From: Mesaphorura yosii
Lineage: Eukaryota; Arthropoda; Collembola; Poduromorpha; Tullbergiidae
Assembly (NCBI GenBank): GCA_009869945.1
Contig: WIXG01000420.1
Location: forward strand, 1 to 59,953
DNA length: 59,953 bases
Reading direction: 5' to 3'
Shown in pieces: positions 24,801-37,444 of this stretch (the stretch's first letter is position 1; each line of letters begins with the position of its first letter). The notes under the pieces were generated by a model, which was given only the letters and a program-made list of their open reading frames with translations, did not search any database and had not been told where the DNA came from. A program made the translations under genes and the position numbers.

Positions 24801-27800
24801 TCGCTTCGCATTGCAAGACGGGGAGATTGTACAAATAGTAGACCCGGTGGAGGAGCAGCGGTTACAAAGCTGGACCTGCGTCGACCTGTCCTACATTGCC
24901 GAGGATGCCGAGCAGGAGACACAGTTACGGCGCCTTGAGAAGGCAGACAGATGCAAGGCCTATCGACTGCTGGAGAATGGTGGTCTCTTCCGTGTCTACC
25001 TCTTTCGGTTGCGAAGGAACGTGCACAGGCTGTTGTTCAGTTGCCACCACAGTATCCTCGATGGATGGAGCATGCCAGTCCTTCTTGACTTTGTGCACCA
25101 AGCCTACTACGCGCTATGCAATGGGGAGGAGGTGGCGGTGAGGCCCGACAAGGCCTACTGCAAGGCACAGGTCTACCTTGAGCGCCATCGCACAGACCAC
25201 ACCGACTTTTGGAATGGGCAATTGGCTGGAATCTCGACCCGCTGTGACATGAGTTCCCTCCTCAACGAAGCGTCCCGCTCAGACCCTGACATCCAGTTGA
25301 CCACCTACGACCACATCAAGGAGCCTCGCGAGCTGCGTCTGAGCATCAACGAAGAGTCTTGTCGGCTGGCCCGAAGCTTTTGCACCTCGCATGGAGTCAC
25401 CCTGCATACACTCCTTCAATTTGTGTGGCACAAGGTTCTGTACTCCTATGGCGGAGGATTCGGCCAAGCACAGACGGTAGTGGGCACCGTCCTCTCAGGC
25501 AGACACATGCCTGTGGACCACGTTGACTCATCAGTCGGCATGTTTGTCAACACGCTCCCGCTGATTGTCAAGCACGGCGAGAGTACGGCAGCAAGCGTGC
25601 TTGAAGCTATCCAGGCTATTCAGTCGCAGGTGAATGCCATGAACTCACGTAGCGGTGTCGTGCTAGCTGAGCTCGGAGGCGGTAGTGGGCTCAAACACGG
25701 TCTCTTCGATTGCCTCTTCGTGCTCGAGAATTACCCGCAACGCCAGAGCCGAGACTACGACCAGCTCCTTGGTTTTCGGTTTCTGTACGACGTCGAGAAG
25801 CTCGACTACCCTCTCGTGGTGGTCGTCCGACACGACACAGCTGGCGGTCTAGAATTTCGCATCAAGTATGCTGGAGAGTTGATTGAGGAACACATGGTCA
25901 ATGATATGCTCAGCCTCGTCCAACACCTTTTACATCAAGTTATCAATGTAGACAGAGCAGACATGAATTTGGCGGACTTGTGCTGCGTGACTCCTGAGCA
26001 CCGTGTCCTCCTCGACACGTGGAACCAAACACGGGACGACAGAATGCTGGACGCTGCCTATTCCCTGACTTTGCATGCTATATTTGAGGAAGAAGCAGCT
26101 CGCTCTCCCTCCAAGCTGGCCCTCGTCTTCAAAGAACGTCAACTGAGTTACAAACAGTTAAATGAGGCAGCCAATCTTCTGGCACATCATCTGCGTGGGA
26201 TGGGGGCGGGGCCAGGGCAGTTGGTTGCCCTCTTCATGGATAAAACAGACTACCTCATCGTGTCTATCCTTGCTGTCTGGAAATCGGGAGCCGCGTATGT
26301 GCCCATTGATCCTTCCTACCCCAACGAACGCATCCTTTTCATGCTGCAGGACACACAGGCCAGCATCGTGCTCATGGCACCCAAAGAAGGCAGTGAACAC
26401 GACGAGTCAAGCAAAAGCGAGGAGTGGCTGCGTAAGCAGCCACTGTCACCGCCGCCCACAGTCGTGCATGTGGACGCGTTACTCAGTCACTCGCACTTAG
26501 CCATTGCTCAGTCATTGCGCAATCCAAACCCGCTTGCAACGAGTAGAGACCTTGCCTATATCATCTACACATCGGGTACGACAGGAAACCCAAAGGGAGT
26601 CATGGTCGAGCACTGCGGGGTCGTCAATCTACAGCAGTCACTTGCGTCCATCTTCAACCTGCGTGCTCGCGAGGACGAAGTGATCATGTCCTTCTCAAAT
26701 GTAGTATTTGACCACTTTGTAGAACAGATGGTGGATGCGCTGCTCAATGGGCAGACCCTCGTCGTCCTCCCTGACTCCCTCCGAACTGACAAGGATGGTC
26801 TGGCGCAGTACATGGCCCAACATCGGGTGACGTACGTGTCGGGCACGCCCTCTGTCCTCTCACTGTACGACTTTGGCTCGCTGCCCAGTCTACGACGCAT
26901 TGATGGAGTGGGCGAAGACTTCAGTTCGGCCATTTACAGAAAAATCCGCTCCTCTTTCGATGGCCTCATTATCAACGGCTATGGCCCGACCGAGGTGTCT
27001 ATCACGACACACAAACGGCTGTACGAGTTGCATGAGGATCGCACCAACAAGAGCATCGGGAGTCCGGTGGCCAACACGACGACGTACGTACTGGACAGCA
27101 ACATGCGCCAGGTGCCAGTCGGTGCTCTAGGTGAGCTTTACATTGGTGGAGTGGGCGTAGATCGCGGCTACCTCAACAGACCTCAGCTCACTCAAGAACG
27201 CTTCCTGCCCAACCCATTCGCCAGTCCGTCAGAGTCATACAACGACCGGCTGTACAAAACTGGGGACCTGGTCCGTTTCCTTCGCAACGGAGAGATTGAG
27301 TATCTTGGAAGGACCGACCTGCAAGTCAAGATCAATGGTGTCAGGATCGAAATAGGGGAAATCGAAAACGTGCTCCTGGGCTTCGACGGAATCAGCGCTG
27401 CGGCAGTCGTACTGGCTTCCAGCAACGGAGCGGGCAAGAACCAGCTGGTTGCGTACTACGTGAGCGAATCCCCACTCAACGCTGAGCACCTGACTGAGCA
27501 TATCAACAACAAACTACCATCGTCCATGCGACCTCATCTTGTGAGAATATCGGAGATGCCACTCACAAAAAGTGGGAAAGTGGACAGTAGACGCCTGCCC
27601 CAATTTGCAGTGACCCCAGTGGAAGTATTCGCACAGCCAGGTGCAACTGCTCCGACCAACCACCTGCAAGAGCGCATTGTGCAAATATACGCACAACTCC
27701 TCACAATACCTTCACATGCCATCGGAGTTGGCGATGACTTCTTCAAGCTTGGTGGTGATTCTCTGCTCGCCATTCGTCTCTCCATCGAGCTCAACAAAGT

Positions 27801-30800
27801 GTTTGGGGTGACAATCAGCGTGGCACATGTCTTCAGGCTGAGAACTATTCTCAAGTTGTCGCAGCACATTGAAGCGGCAAGCAACGGAGCGAGCAAGAAC
27901 CAGCTGAAGATGGGAGAAGAGAAGATGGCTGAAGAGAGACTGGATGAAGAGCAAAGGCGACAGACCGACACGTGTCTCTCCTTTGGTCAGGAGCGCCTAC
28001 TCTTCATGCACGAACTCATGGGTGGCGACCTGTTCAACGTCGTCTTCTGCGTCAAGGTGTCATCCAATGTGGATAAGGCGGCTCTGAAGCGAAGTATCCT
28101 GGGTGTGATTGCTCGCCACGAGGCGTTGAGGACTCTGATAGTGACAGATGATGTGGGTAGGAAAAGGCTCCACGTCCTAAGGCCAGAGCACTCTAGCAGC
28201 AAGCTCGTCTTGAACGAGTCAGTGGTTCACTCTGCAGAACACCTCAATTCCTGCATGCTGGCAGCCTCCAAGTGGCACTTTGCCCTTGAGCGCGAACTTC
28301 CAATTCGTGTCGACATGTACGAGTGGTGCAAGAGTGACAACAACACACGTGAGTTGTTCATTGCCTTTGTGTTCCATCACATTTGTTTCGATGGCTGGTC
28401 GTGGTCCATCTTCCAACGAGACTTGCGGTACTTTTACGATCTCTTCACCGCGGCGAATGCTTCTACTAATAGCCTGCTGCAAAAAAGTATTTCTGCGCCT
28501 CCTCCACAGTACAGCGAGTTTGCAGGGTATCAACGACGGTCACTCAAGAGCGACAAGACGACGAGACTACAGCTGCAGTACTGGACTCAAAAGCTTGCTT
28601 CGGCTCAGCACACGCTCAACCTTATCACAGACTACCAGCGTCCAGCAGAATTCCCTGCCAACAGCGGCGCAGACTTGCCGTTTGAAGTGTCGCACGAAGT
28701 GGCAACTAAATTGAGAGCATTAGCCCGTGAACTGCATGTGAGCTTGTTCAGTGTCCTTCTGAGTGCATACTGCCTTACACTTGAGGCCTTCACAGGCCAA
28801 ACGGATATGTTGGTGGGCATACCAACGACCACTCGAGCCATCACGCCCGGTTGGGAAGACACGATCGGATTCTTCGTCGACCTTCTCGTGGTGCGAGTGC
28901 GCAACAATATCAACAACAATAACAGCATTGCCGAAGTGATCCAAGCAGTGGCGACTGAACTTGTGGAGGCGCAACGGCATCAAACCATGCCCTTTGACAA
29001 GATTGTCCACGCTCTGAAGCTGGAGACGGACTTGAGTCGACATTCGCTCGTGCAAACAGTCTTCAATTACAATCCAGTCGGAAACCCGGATCACCATGAA
29101 GAAAATAGTAGCCTGCAACTTGATGAGATTGAGCTGAAAGCGCCATGCACGGTGGCAAAGTACGACTTGGCGTTGACAATGAGCGACAGCGGGCCTTCTC
29201 TAAAGGGTCACCTCAACTTCCCGTCAGCCCTCTTCCGAGTCGAGACGATCGAGTCTATCTTGCACACATTCCTGCAGATATTGAAGTGCCTGTCCGCGAA
29301 GGAGACACACATCGACTGCCACGCCTTGCGTACAGCCACCTCGGCCCAACCATCAGCAATCCCTGAACCAGTCAAGTACAATGAGCTGGTGGACAGATAC
29401 AGTCCTAGCAACACTCTGTCGACGTTGTTTGAGGAGACAGTGAAGCAGAATCCGGACAGTGTGGCTCTTGTCTCGACGGAAATGAGTATGACCTACATGC
29501 ATTTAAATTGCAGTGTCAACCAGCTAGCTGCCCATCTCAGGAGTGTTTGTGCAATCGGCCCCGAGAAAAGGATTGCACTTCTGCTCGATAAGTCCCCCGA
29601 CATGGTGGTGAGCATGCTCGCTGTCTGGAAGGCGGGTGGCGTGTGCGTGCCGTTGGATGTCGGGTGGCCAGCAGATCGCATCAGACTGATACTCCAAGAC
29701 ACGTCCTCACAAGTCGTGCTCACCAACCAACGTCTCTTTCCTACTCTCCAAACAATCTCCTCACAAAACGCGCAGATCATCTCAGTCGACGATCCAGACA
29801 CAAGAAAGCTACTTCAGGAGCAGTCAACTGAGAACACTCCTTGCCATTTGGAGCCACACCATCTGGCATACATCATCTACACGTCGGGAAGCACGGGGAA
29901 ACCCAAAGGAGTTATGGTGGAACACATGAGCGTCGTGCAGCTACATTCCAGCCTCAAGGAGCTTCACTTTGGTAAGAAGAACTCAGAAAGGCAGCAGGAG
30001 CAGCAAGGCGTCCTCTTCACATCCAACTACGTCTTTGACTTTTCCATTGAGCAGTTCCTCCTCTCCATATTCTCTGGCCACAAACTCATCTTGCCTCCAG
30101 AAGGAGACGCACTCAACATTGACGACCACTTCTATCAATACGCCAACGCGCAGGGTCTTACGTACTTGTCAGGCACTCCCACGCTTCTCTCCCAGTTCGA
30201 CACAGCCAGCCTGAGCAGCTTGCATACGCTCACCGTCGCTGGCGAAGAATTTCAAGCACACCACTACCACAAATTAAGACGCCACTTTGCAGGAGTCATC
30301 AATAACGCTTACGGGACGACAGAGACGACCGTCTACAACATGATCCATCAATTCAGGTCAGGAGACTCGTACAGTAACAACCTGGGCAAGACGCTCCCGG
30401 GCACCACAGCATATGTGCTAAACGATGAGATGCAAGAGGTTGGCGTTGGCAGCGTTGGACAACTGTGCCTGGGAGGACCTTGTCTGAGCCGAGGCTACCT
30501 CAATCAACCACAACTCACCGCCAACAACTTCAGACTAAAACAGCAACCTAAAACAAACAGACACAAGGACGTACAAGAGGAGGCACACGACGGTAGTAAG
30601 GTTCAGTTGTACCTGACTGGAGACTTGGTTCGGCGCACCGCAGACGGACGCATCGAATTCCTAGGTCGACGGGATCGTCAGGTCAAGCTTCGTGGTCTTC
30701 GTGTCGAGCTCGGTGAGATTGAGTCAACACTGGCTTTGGCTCCAGGGGTGCGGCAGTGTGCGGTTCTGGTTAGAGAGCGAGAGACCAAACTACTCGTGGC

Positions 30801-33339
30801 TTACTTCGTCCCTGCTCAAGGATATGATGTAGCCATAGAGGAGCTGAGGGCATTCATACAACAACGGCTGCCGAGTTACATGGTCCCAAGTCACTTTGTG
30901 ACGGTTCAGGGAAATTTGCCGACTACTGCCACCGGCAAGTTGGACGTCCAACGCCTTGCACTGCTACCAATCCCACAGGACTCGAATAATGCATATGCGG
31001 CACCTCGTGACCAAATCGAGTCAACATTGTGTAGCGCATGGGCATGCGTTTTGAATTTGCCAGACTCCGAGCTTGTGGGGATAGACGACGACTTTTTCAA
31101 ATTGGGTGGAGACTCAATCTTGCTCCTCCAACTGGTGGCGCACATCCAGGCGACATCGTGCAGCAGTCTGCAGGCTCACAACTACCACAAACTGGTGCGA
31201 GTCAAAGACATTTTTATAAACAGAACTGTGAGGAAACTCGTGCAGCACTTGCGGACTGCACCCGCCAGCCAGCCTATCGATGCTCATCTGCATCTGCCCG
31301 AGCAAGGGCGTTTGAGTGGGACTCTTCCACTGCTGCCCATACAAAGTTGGTACTTTTCCCAAGAGCACAAGAATGGTATCTCGTGGAACCAACGCTTCAA
31401 GATCCACGTGCCTCACCAGCTGGATCCAGTGAGGTTGAGGAAGAGTGTCCATGCGCTGATTGAGCACCATGACGCCTTCAGGCTAGGATTTCTGGTAACT
31501 CAAGGCAATGCAGAAGCAGTACAATACTACGACGACTCTGCTGCTGTGCTCCAACTTCACGAGTATGTGATTCGGACAATCGACCAAAGCAATGAAGATG
31601 AGAGCAAGAGACTGAGGGAGTGGGAGTCCAACATCGACATGGGGACAGGACAGTTGGCTGTGTTTGGATACATTTCTGGATACGCCGACGGCAGTTCGCG
31701 AGTGTGGATTGCCATGCATCATCTGATCACGGACACTGTCAGTTGGCGAGTCATTGCCCAGCACCTGCAGCGGTTGTACAACGGAGACACTCTGGGGCCA
31801 AAAAAAACTAGCTACAGGCAATGGACGCAATTCATCAGCACTTACAACCCACGTGAAGAACTCGCTCATTGGCAAACATCCACCGAAGGAGTTGAGGCTT
31901 TCAATCGGTCTCTCCTCAAACTCGTCCCGCCAAATGCTATAGCTCAACGCGTTTCAATCACTCTCAACAAGAATGACACGCTCTCACTGCTTCGGCTTGG
32001 TTCGTGGAACATGAAGGATATTTTGCTCACTGCGTTTTGCCACTCCGTGCAGTCCGTCATCACGACTGTACCAACTACTCGACTTGACTCCGCTTCGCCT
32101 TTGTACCTCACTTTGGAGGGCCACGGCAGAGAAGATTTACACCCAGCACTACAACTCGCAGAAACGGTTGGCTGGTTCACTACCATGTTTCCATTCCAAG
32201 TGCAGCTGTGCCAGAGTGCTTCGGATAGTGTACAGCGTGTCAGACAGGCGTTGGATTCGGTGTCACACAACGGAGTGGGCTTCGGAGCTCTGTTCGGCTA
32301 CACTTCTCCAGAGAAGCCTTTGCCACGCATAGCCTTCAACTACCTGGGACACTTTGGTGGCCCTGATCTTGCTTCCAGTAACAATGCGAGCAATGCAATG
32401 TGGAAGCTGGAAGCCAATGGGGAGTATGACCCATCACAGTGGTCAGCAACACAGTCCAACGTCATCGACCTGACCAGCTGGTGCGCAGAAGGACAACTTC
32501 ATGCTACCATCACTGCATGGCTCCCAGACGGACTGCCACACAAACTTGCAGAAGCACTAAAGAAAGAACTGTTGCTCATAGGAAACAATCCTGCGATGGG
32601 CGTCAACAGCTCTCCGCGAAATTGGATGCCCTTCGAAGCTTACGTGGAGTTGGCGACGCAGAATGAAAGTGCACCCACGCTATTCATGCTTCCTCCGGGC
32701 GAGGGTGGTGCTGAAAGCTACTTCAACAACTTGGTTCCACTCTTAGAGGCACATTTCAATCTTGTGCTCTTCAACAACATTTACATCCACCATGAAAACA
32801 AACTCGACAGCTTTGGCAGCTTGGCTGACTATTACATCGAGCACATTGAACGGATACGACCAACGGGTCCTTACCACCTGCTTGGCTGGAGTTTTGGCGG
32901 TGTGCTTGCTCTGGAAATTGCTCATAAACTTGCCAACACCGGGAAACAGGGTTTGGTAGCCAACTTGTTCCTTATCGATTCATACTTCAATGTTGCCAAG
33001 GCGTGTGCAGAAATTGGACTGGGCCACGAAACCAATATCCTGGATCCAATCAATCACAAGTACGAGCCAAGTATGAGTGAGGTTGAAGGGAAACTTGCAA
33101 CTGGCAGCATAACACTCTTTAAAATGGGTCTTTTGAACGAGATGGGAAAGAGTGAGGAGCAGGTGCAACTCTTCAAACACTTCCAGCACACAGACTGCAA
33201 TCACCTGGACACCATCATCAGCGCTGAGTTGTTTCGCGTGGTCAGTCTGCCAACTGCTTCTCACAACTCGTGGGCTCTGGACAAACAACTACTCGCTCTA
33301 ATTTGTGACGACATTAAATTGACTATTAGTTACTACTAA
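21836..33339 (+). CDS. pcbAB: ACV synthetase (non-ribosomal peptide synthetase)
   Basis: It makes delta-(L-alpha-aminoadipyl)-L-cysteinyl-D-valine, the IPNS substrate. Exons 21836-22882, 22947-23317, 23390-23780 and 23872-33339 give 3,758 residues, as in known ACVS. Order: N-terminal ACVS-specific region (1-220), A1 (from 225), T1 with GGHS near 790, C1 with HHSILDG near 996, A2 (from 1340), T2 with GGDS near 1897, C2 with HHICFDG near 2105, A3 (from 2455), T3 near 3015, epimerase with HHLITD near 3219, and thioesterase with GWSFGG near 3608. Specificity codes read by eye are EPRNLVELVK (A1; known ACVS aminoadipate code EPRNIVEFVK), DHESDVGITK (A2, cysteine) and DFESTAAVYK (A3, valine). All three introns lie inside A1; the final 9.5 kb is uninterrupted. 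The ATG has an AAGATGG context. An AATAAA follows at 33460. Confidence 0.97.
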
Positions 33340-34196
33340 CTTTTTAGTTGCTGGTTGAACAAATGACCGACAAGTCCATCTTGGGCTAGGATTGGATAAC
33401 CTAAAATTGGTATGTTTGATAACCTGGTAGTACACAGTAGTAACATTAATTAGTAACAGAATAAACTGAAGAATATATGACGCCGACGAGTCGCCACCTG
33501 GCGAGGACGGGCGGCCAGAAATGAGGGCCGTGCCGGGTTGGCCCCGCTTTCGCATATGCCGTTCATTGACGTCGACGAGCCGCTTCCGTGTCCGGTCCCA
33601 GACCAACGGACTAAACCACAATTGCCCGAGAACGATTTCTCAAATCAATCAATCAAAAGGTCTCAGGAATGAGGACACGAACAAACGACTTAACGACAAA
33701 TTATGGGTTTGCAGTTAAGCTCCTGAAATTTTCGGAAATTATTATTAAATTATTTTTTATACTTTTCTATTTTCTGCTTTCGTAAATTCGGCTTTGAATT
33801 TTACGATAAGTGGGCTTGGGATGATTTTACTTTTATTTGTAAGTATGACTAAAGGACCTTGACAACTCCTCTGTTTACCAACTATATATAAAATGCAATG
33901 CTCCAAGAATATTTCTTGAGACTGGATTCACTGGACGCTTGATCCTACCTTTTATTCACCTATGACCTTTCTATGCAAATTACAGCGGGGTGCAAGAATT
34001 CTTTGAAAACGCCACCGCCCCGACGGAAAAAATGATCATGGAATTATGTAGTTCTCTGAAATTATGAAATTCCAGGAAAACAACGCCGCATTTTATTCAT
34101 TCCGGCTAATTTCACCTTGAATTCCATGCAATTCTATTCCATACCGGACCAACTCAATCGGAATCTGTCCATTGGGCAGGCAACTTCGGCCCACTC
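33340..34196. other. Right flank of the cluster
   Basis: Apart from the polyadenylation signal I see no gene. A GC-rich patch around 33480-33610 is open in more than one frame but has no recognisable product. The remainder is AT-rich. Confidence 0.4.
33460..33465 (+). terminator. Polyadenylation signal of pcbAB
   Basis: AATAAA occurs 121 bp after the stop codon, a normal 3' UTR length for this window. Confidence 0.55.
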
Positions 34197-35384
34197 ATGC
34201 TGTCGCACAAAGAATTCAACGTAGTTTCGGCCCGCGCCCGGATGGTTTCTGCTCTGCGAGCAATTAATGGAATTTGGAATCCGCAAACATGCAGACTGGA
34301 CGTTCCCAAGTTCAAGCATAAATACGTGGACTGTATTTCACCTGGAGCTCACTACGCCGGAAATTGTTTGACTGCCATCATGGTCCTGTACGGAATCGTG
34401 CGCCTGATTCACGTGTCATCGTCCAGGTCCGAATCCTTTCCTCTGTCGATCATTTATTTCCTGCTTCTGTGCACTTATTTCATGTTCCTCGTGTTTGGCC
34501 TCGTGTTTGGGTGGTCGGGTCAGAATCTCGTCGTACTCTACAACCATTTGCTCTGCAATGCGTACGTGCACGTGGCAGAGACCGCCGGAGTCTCATCGCG
34601 TCGTGCAAATTACCTCAACCTGTTTCACAAGGGCTTAAATGTCGTAATAGTCTGTGGCTTGTTGGTGGTGGCAGTAATCGAAGCCCATTATATGTACACG
34701 TCCACGAATAGGAGCGGCGGCGGCATTTGTGTCTCAATGGCGCTCGCGTTGGTTGCGGCCATGGTGGTGCTGAGGGGTGCCGCCCTGTTTGGATTCATTT
34801 GCATGTACATCTTCATGTTGGACGACGTCGTTCACTCCACACTCAACGGAGTCAATGTCAATGCCACGGTCAATCGGGTCACGATGCTTGAGGTTGGACA
34901 CGAATACTTCACCGAAACGTACTCGAAATACAGAAAACTGTCTGTGATTTGTAATCATTTTAATCACGGAGAGTATTGTCGAGTAATTTTACCTGTGGCG
35001 AAGTGTATTGGGGTCATTCTCTCGATGACGGCCACGCTTGCAATTTTTCGCCTGAGAACCACGTCCGAGAATCATTTCATTCGTGTGTTGGCTTATCCTC
35101 TGCTGCTGAACGCCATTTTCGCCTTCATCATTCTCACCGTGGCAGTCAATCTCATGTCCGGGATCTGGACAGCGTCAGACCGGCATATTTCTCAATGCAT
35201 GGAGAAATACATATACATTAAAGAACCCAACCAGAGGCATTACGTGCGGAAAATGTTGCAATCATTGCCGCCCCTGAAAATTGTTGTCGGCGGCGGTCTC
35301 TACAGCCTGGAGAGGTCAGCAAAACTCACATTTGTCGGGTTTCTGGTTTTTACAACGTCAAGACTTCTGGTCGCATTCCGCTGA
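34197..35384 (+). CDS. Gustatory-receptor-like seven-helix chemoreceptor
   Basis: A single-exon frame of 395 residues with seven hydrophobic stretches (about 55-75, 82-108, 148-166, 178-212, 268-290, 302-328 and 370-392). A charged loop, YSKYRKLSVICNHFN near 247-261, precedes helix 5 and recurs in the decayed receptor at 48.97-49.79 kb, so the two belong to one subfamily. There is no signal peptide, as expected for this inverted-topology channel family. The ligand is unknown. The start is the first Met of the frame; Met16 is also possible. Confidence 0.72.
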   Translation: MLSHKEFNVVSARARMVSALRAINGIWNPQTCRLDVPKFKHKYVDCISPGAHYAGNCLTAIMVLYGIVRLIHVSSSRSESFPLSIIYFLLLCTYFMFLVFGLVFGWSGQNLVVLYNHLLCNAYVHVAETAGVSSRRANYLNLFHKGLNVVIVCGLLVVAVIEAHYMYTSTNRSGGGICVSMALALVAAMVVLRGAALFGFICMYIFMLDDVVHSTLNGVNVNATVNRVTMLEVGHEYFTETYSKYRKLSVICNHFNHGEYCRVILPVAKCIGVILSMTATLAIFRLRTTSENHFIRVLAYPLLLNAIFAFIILTVAVNLMSGIWTASDRHISQCMEKYIYIKEPNQRHYVRKMLQSLPPLKIVVGGGLYSLERSAKLTFVGFLVFTTSRLLVAFR

Positions 35385-36174
35385 TTACGAGATCTACTTG
35401 GTTTCGACTCCATTTTGTGCAATTTATGAAAATCCCGGTAGCTTAGGTACAAGAGCATATGAGTATTATGATATTTAGTACATTATTTGCACATCTTTAG
35501 TGTGCTAGTGCGTAGTAAAGTAAGTTTATGTCGATTTCTGGGCGTGCCCTGTTGCCAGTTGGGGGTTTAAGGACGTCAGCACACTGAGAATGGCTACCTT
35601 CAGCATTTTTCAGCGAGCTTTCTGTACGTTCTGAGGAAGAAACAAAAGACTGATCGAAATCTCCGCTGTTGTTGTTACGAAGGCGAATTTCCATGCAATC
35701 ACCTTTAATCTTGGAATTCAACTTTGTGTTGGGCGCGGCACGACGAGAAAATACGCTAAACTTATGAAGAAATAAATATGGTCTGGCCGAACCCGATAAA
35801 AATATTCATGACAAAAACCTTCCAGGGTGGTTGGCTGGCTGGCTGGCATTCTTTCCTCCGTGATCATCGAGAGCAATAAAGTGCTTTATCAGCTTGATTC
35901 GTTAATGAATCATCGCCATGACGCGTGAAGGCCTCGCTGTCGCTGCTACGGGGCAATAATTCATCGCACTACCAACCTGCATGCTGCTACTGATGAGGAA
36001 TGGCAATCCAAAGTGTGTTGCTGATTGTCAACAGTTTAGCAAATATTTTACTATTTTTCTATTTGCAATATGTCAACATTCAATTCAATCAGGGGATAGC
36101 GACTGTCAACATTTGTGAGATCACTGATAGTGATTTGCAGCTTCAGTACAATTTCAACAGCCGAGCGCCACAAA
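35385..36174. other. Intergenic region
   Basis: There is a short GGCTGGCTGGCTGG run near 35833-35848. I see no supported gene; the short open frame at 35497-35721 minus has no features. Confidence 0.4.
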
Positions 36175-37444
36175 ATGTACGAACTCACGATTATTCACGT
36201 TGTTGCTTTAGTTTTCATTGAGTTTGGGTCCATTGGGGCTCTCGGAGCCGGAACTTCGCCAGACCACGTGCGCGGGTCTGAACTTCAGCCGTTCATTGAC
36301 TCGGCCCTGCTCCAACGCACCATATTCGACGACCACGTTGATATCCTTGTAACCATGCGTGATGGAACGGACAGAGTACTGGCCCGGATTTCTTCGGCCA
36401 CGTTCAGGATCGCCAATGCCAGGCACAAAGGCCTTTATGAGACGTTGAGGGAGAATGCACGTGCCTCGCAGCAGGCACTGCTCGATGCTTTGACCTTGGC
36501 AGGAGCCCTGTACTCTACGAGCTACTGGATAACCAATCAAGTCTACATTCAAAATGCGTCCATGTGGGTTCTCGACATGCTTTGTGACAGGCCTGATGTG
36601 CCTCGAATTGAGAAGGACGGAATCGTCCGCCTCGCGCCGGAAGAAATTGTGGCTGGTGTGGATCAAGGGCCGCTGGACATCAACATGAATACTTGGAATA
36701 TTGCCCTGATTCGAGCGCCTGACGTATGAGCCCTGGGTGTGAACGGTACAGGCATCGTGGTAGGAAACATCAGCGGTGGCGTGCGTCATACTGGCACACT
36801 GATCAGCGATCACTATGTGCTGACTGCCGCCCACTGCGTGGCCCCCGACACCCTTCCGTCCGGGTGCGCCCCGAAAAAAGTTCGATTGCGTGAGTTTGAC
36901 CAGTCCACCGAGGAAGACTGCTACGGGAGCCTGTGCGCCCCGTCCCCGCAAGACATCGCAGTCACGGAGGCAATTCAGCACAAAGGCTACGATCGCTACG
37001 CCGACGAGAACAAGCACGACATCGCGCTGCTCCGCTTTGCGAAGCCAGCAAGCCCTGGCGTGCGCTCGCAAGCGGCCGCTTACCCTCACGTGACTCCAAT
37101 TTGCTTGCTGGTTCACGACCTGCTGCTGCGGAATGGCGGCATCAGCGATGAACAGCAAACCCGCCCGGGATGCCGGTTGGGGCGCACCGTCTTTGAGAAG
37201 GCGGAGGGCTCCCAAGTCCCAAGTGGACGTGCCGGTTGTGGACAAGGCGTGTCAGGCGTACTTCCAGCCCATAAACAAGTTCGTGACTGAGGGACAATTC
37301 TGTGCTAGAGGGGAGCAGAACATAAATTCGTGCCATGGGGACTTGGGCGATACGATTCTGAGCAAAGTGGACGTCAAGCCGGTTACGGGGGCAGTCTGCT
37401 CCGCTGTCCGGCCCTCGCGTGGTGCAACTGGGCGTCGTTTCTGA
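36175..37444 (+). pseudogene. Chimeric subtilase/trypsin pseudogene
   Basis: The first 184 codons encode a signal peptide (MYELTIIHVVALVFIEFG) and a subtilase propeptide of bacillopeptidase-F type (YWITNQVYIQNAS, RPDVPRIEKDG, then NTWNIALIRAPDV). A TGA at 36727-36729 stands where relatives have a Trp, and the frame continues with ALGVNGTGIVVGNI, the start of the S8 catalytic domain. The catalytic Asp context IDTGV reads ISGGV. The S8 domain then ends abruptly and passes, in frame, into an S1 trypsin domain at GTLISDHYVLTAAHC. The S1 part keeps its His and Asp (KHDIALLRF), shifts frame near 37.1 kb, and has SCHGDLGD in place of the catalytic GDSGG. Stop, frameshift and lost nucleophiles together make it a dead fusion. 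Confidence 0.75.

Noticed and set aside
36208..37245. 345-codon minus-strand open frame
   Set aside because: It is the shadow of the subtilase/trypsin chimera, whose plus-strand translation shows clear family motifs.
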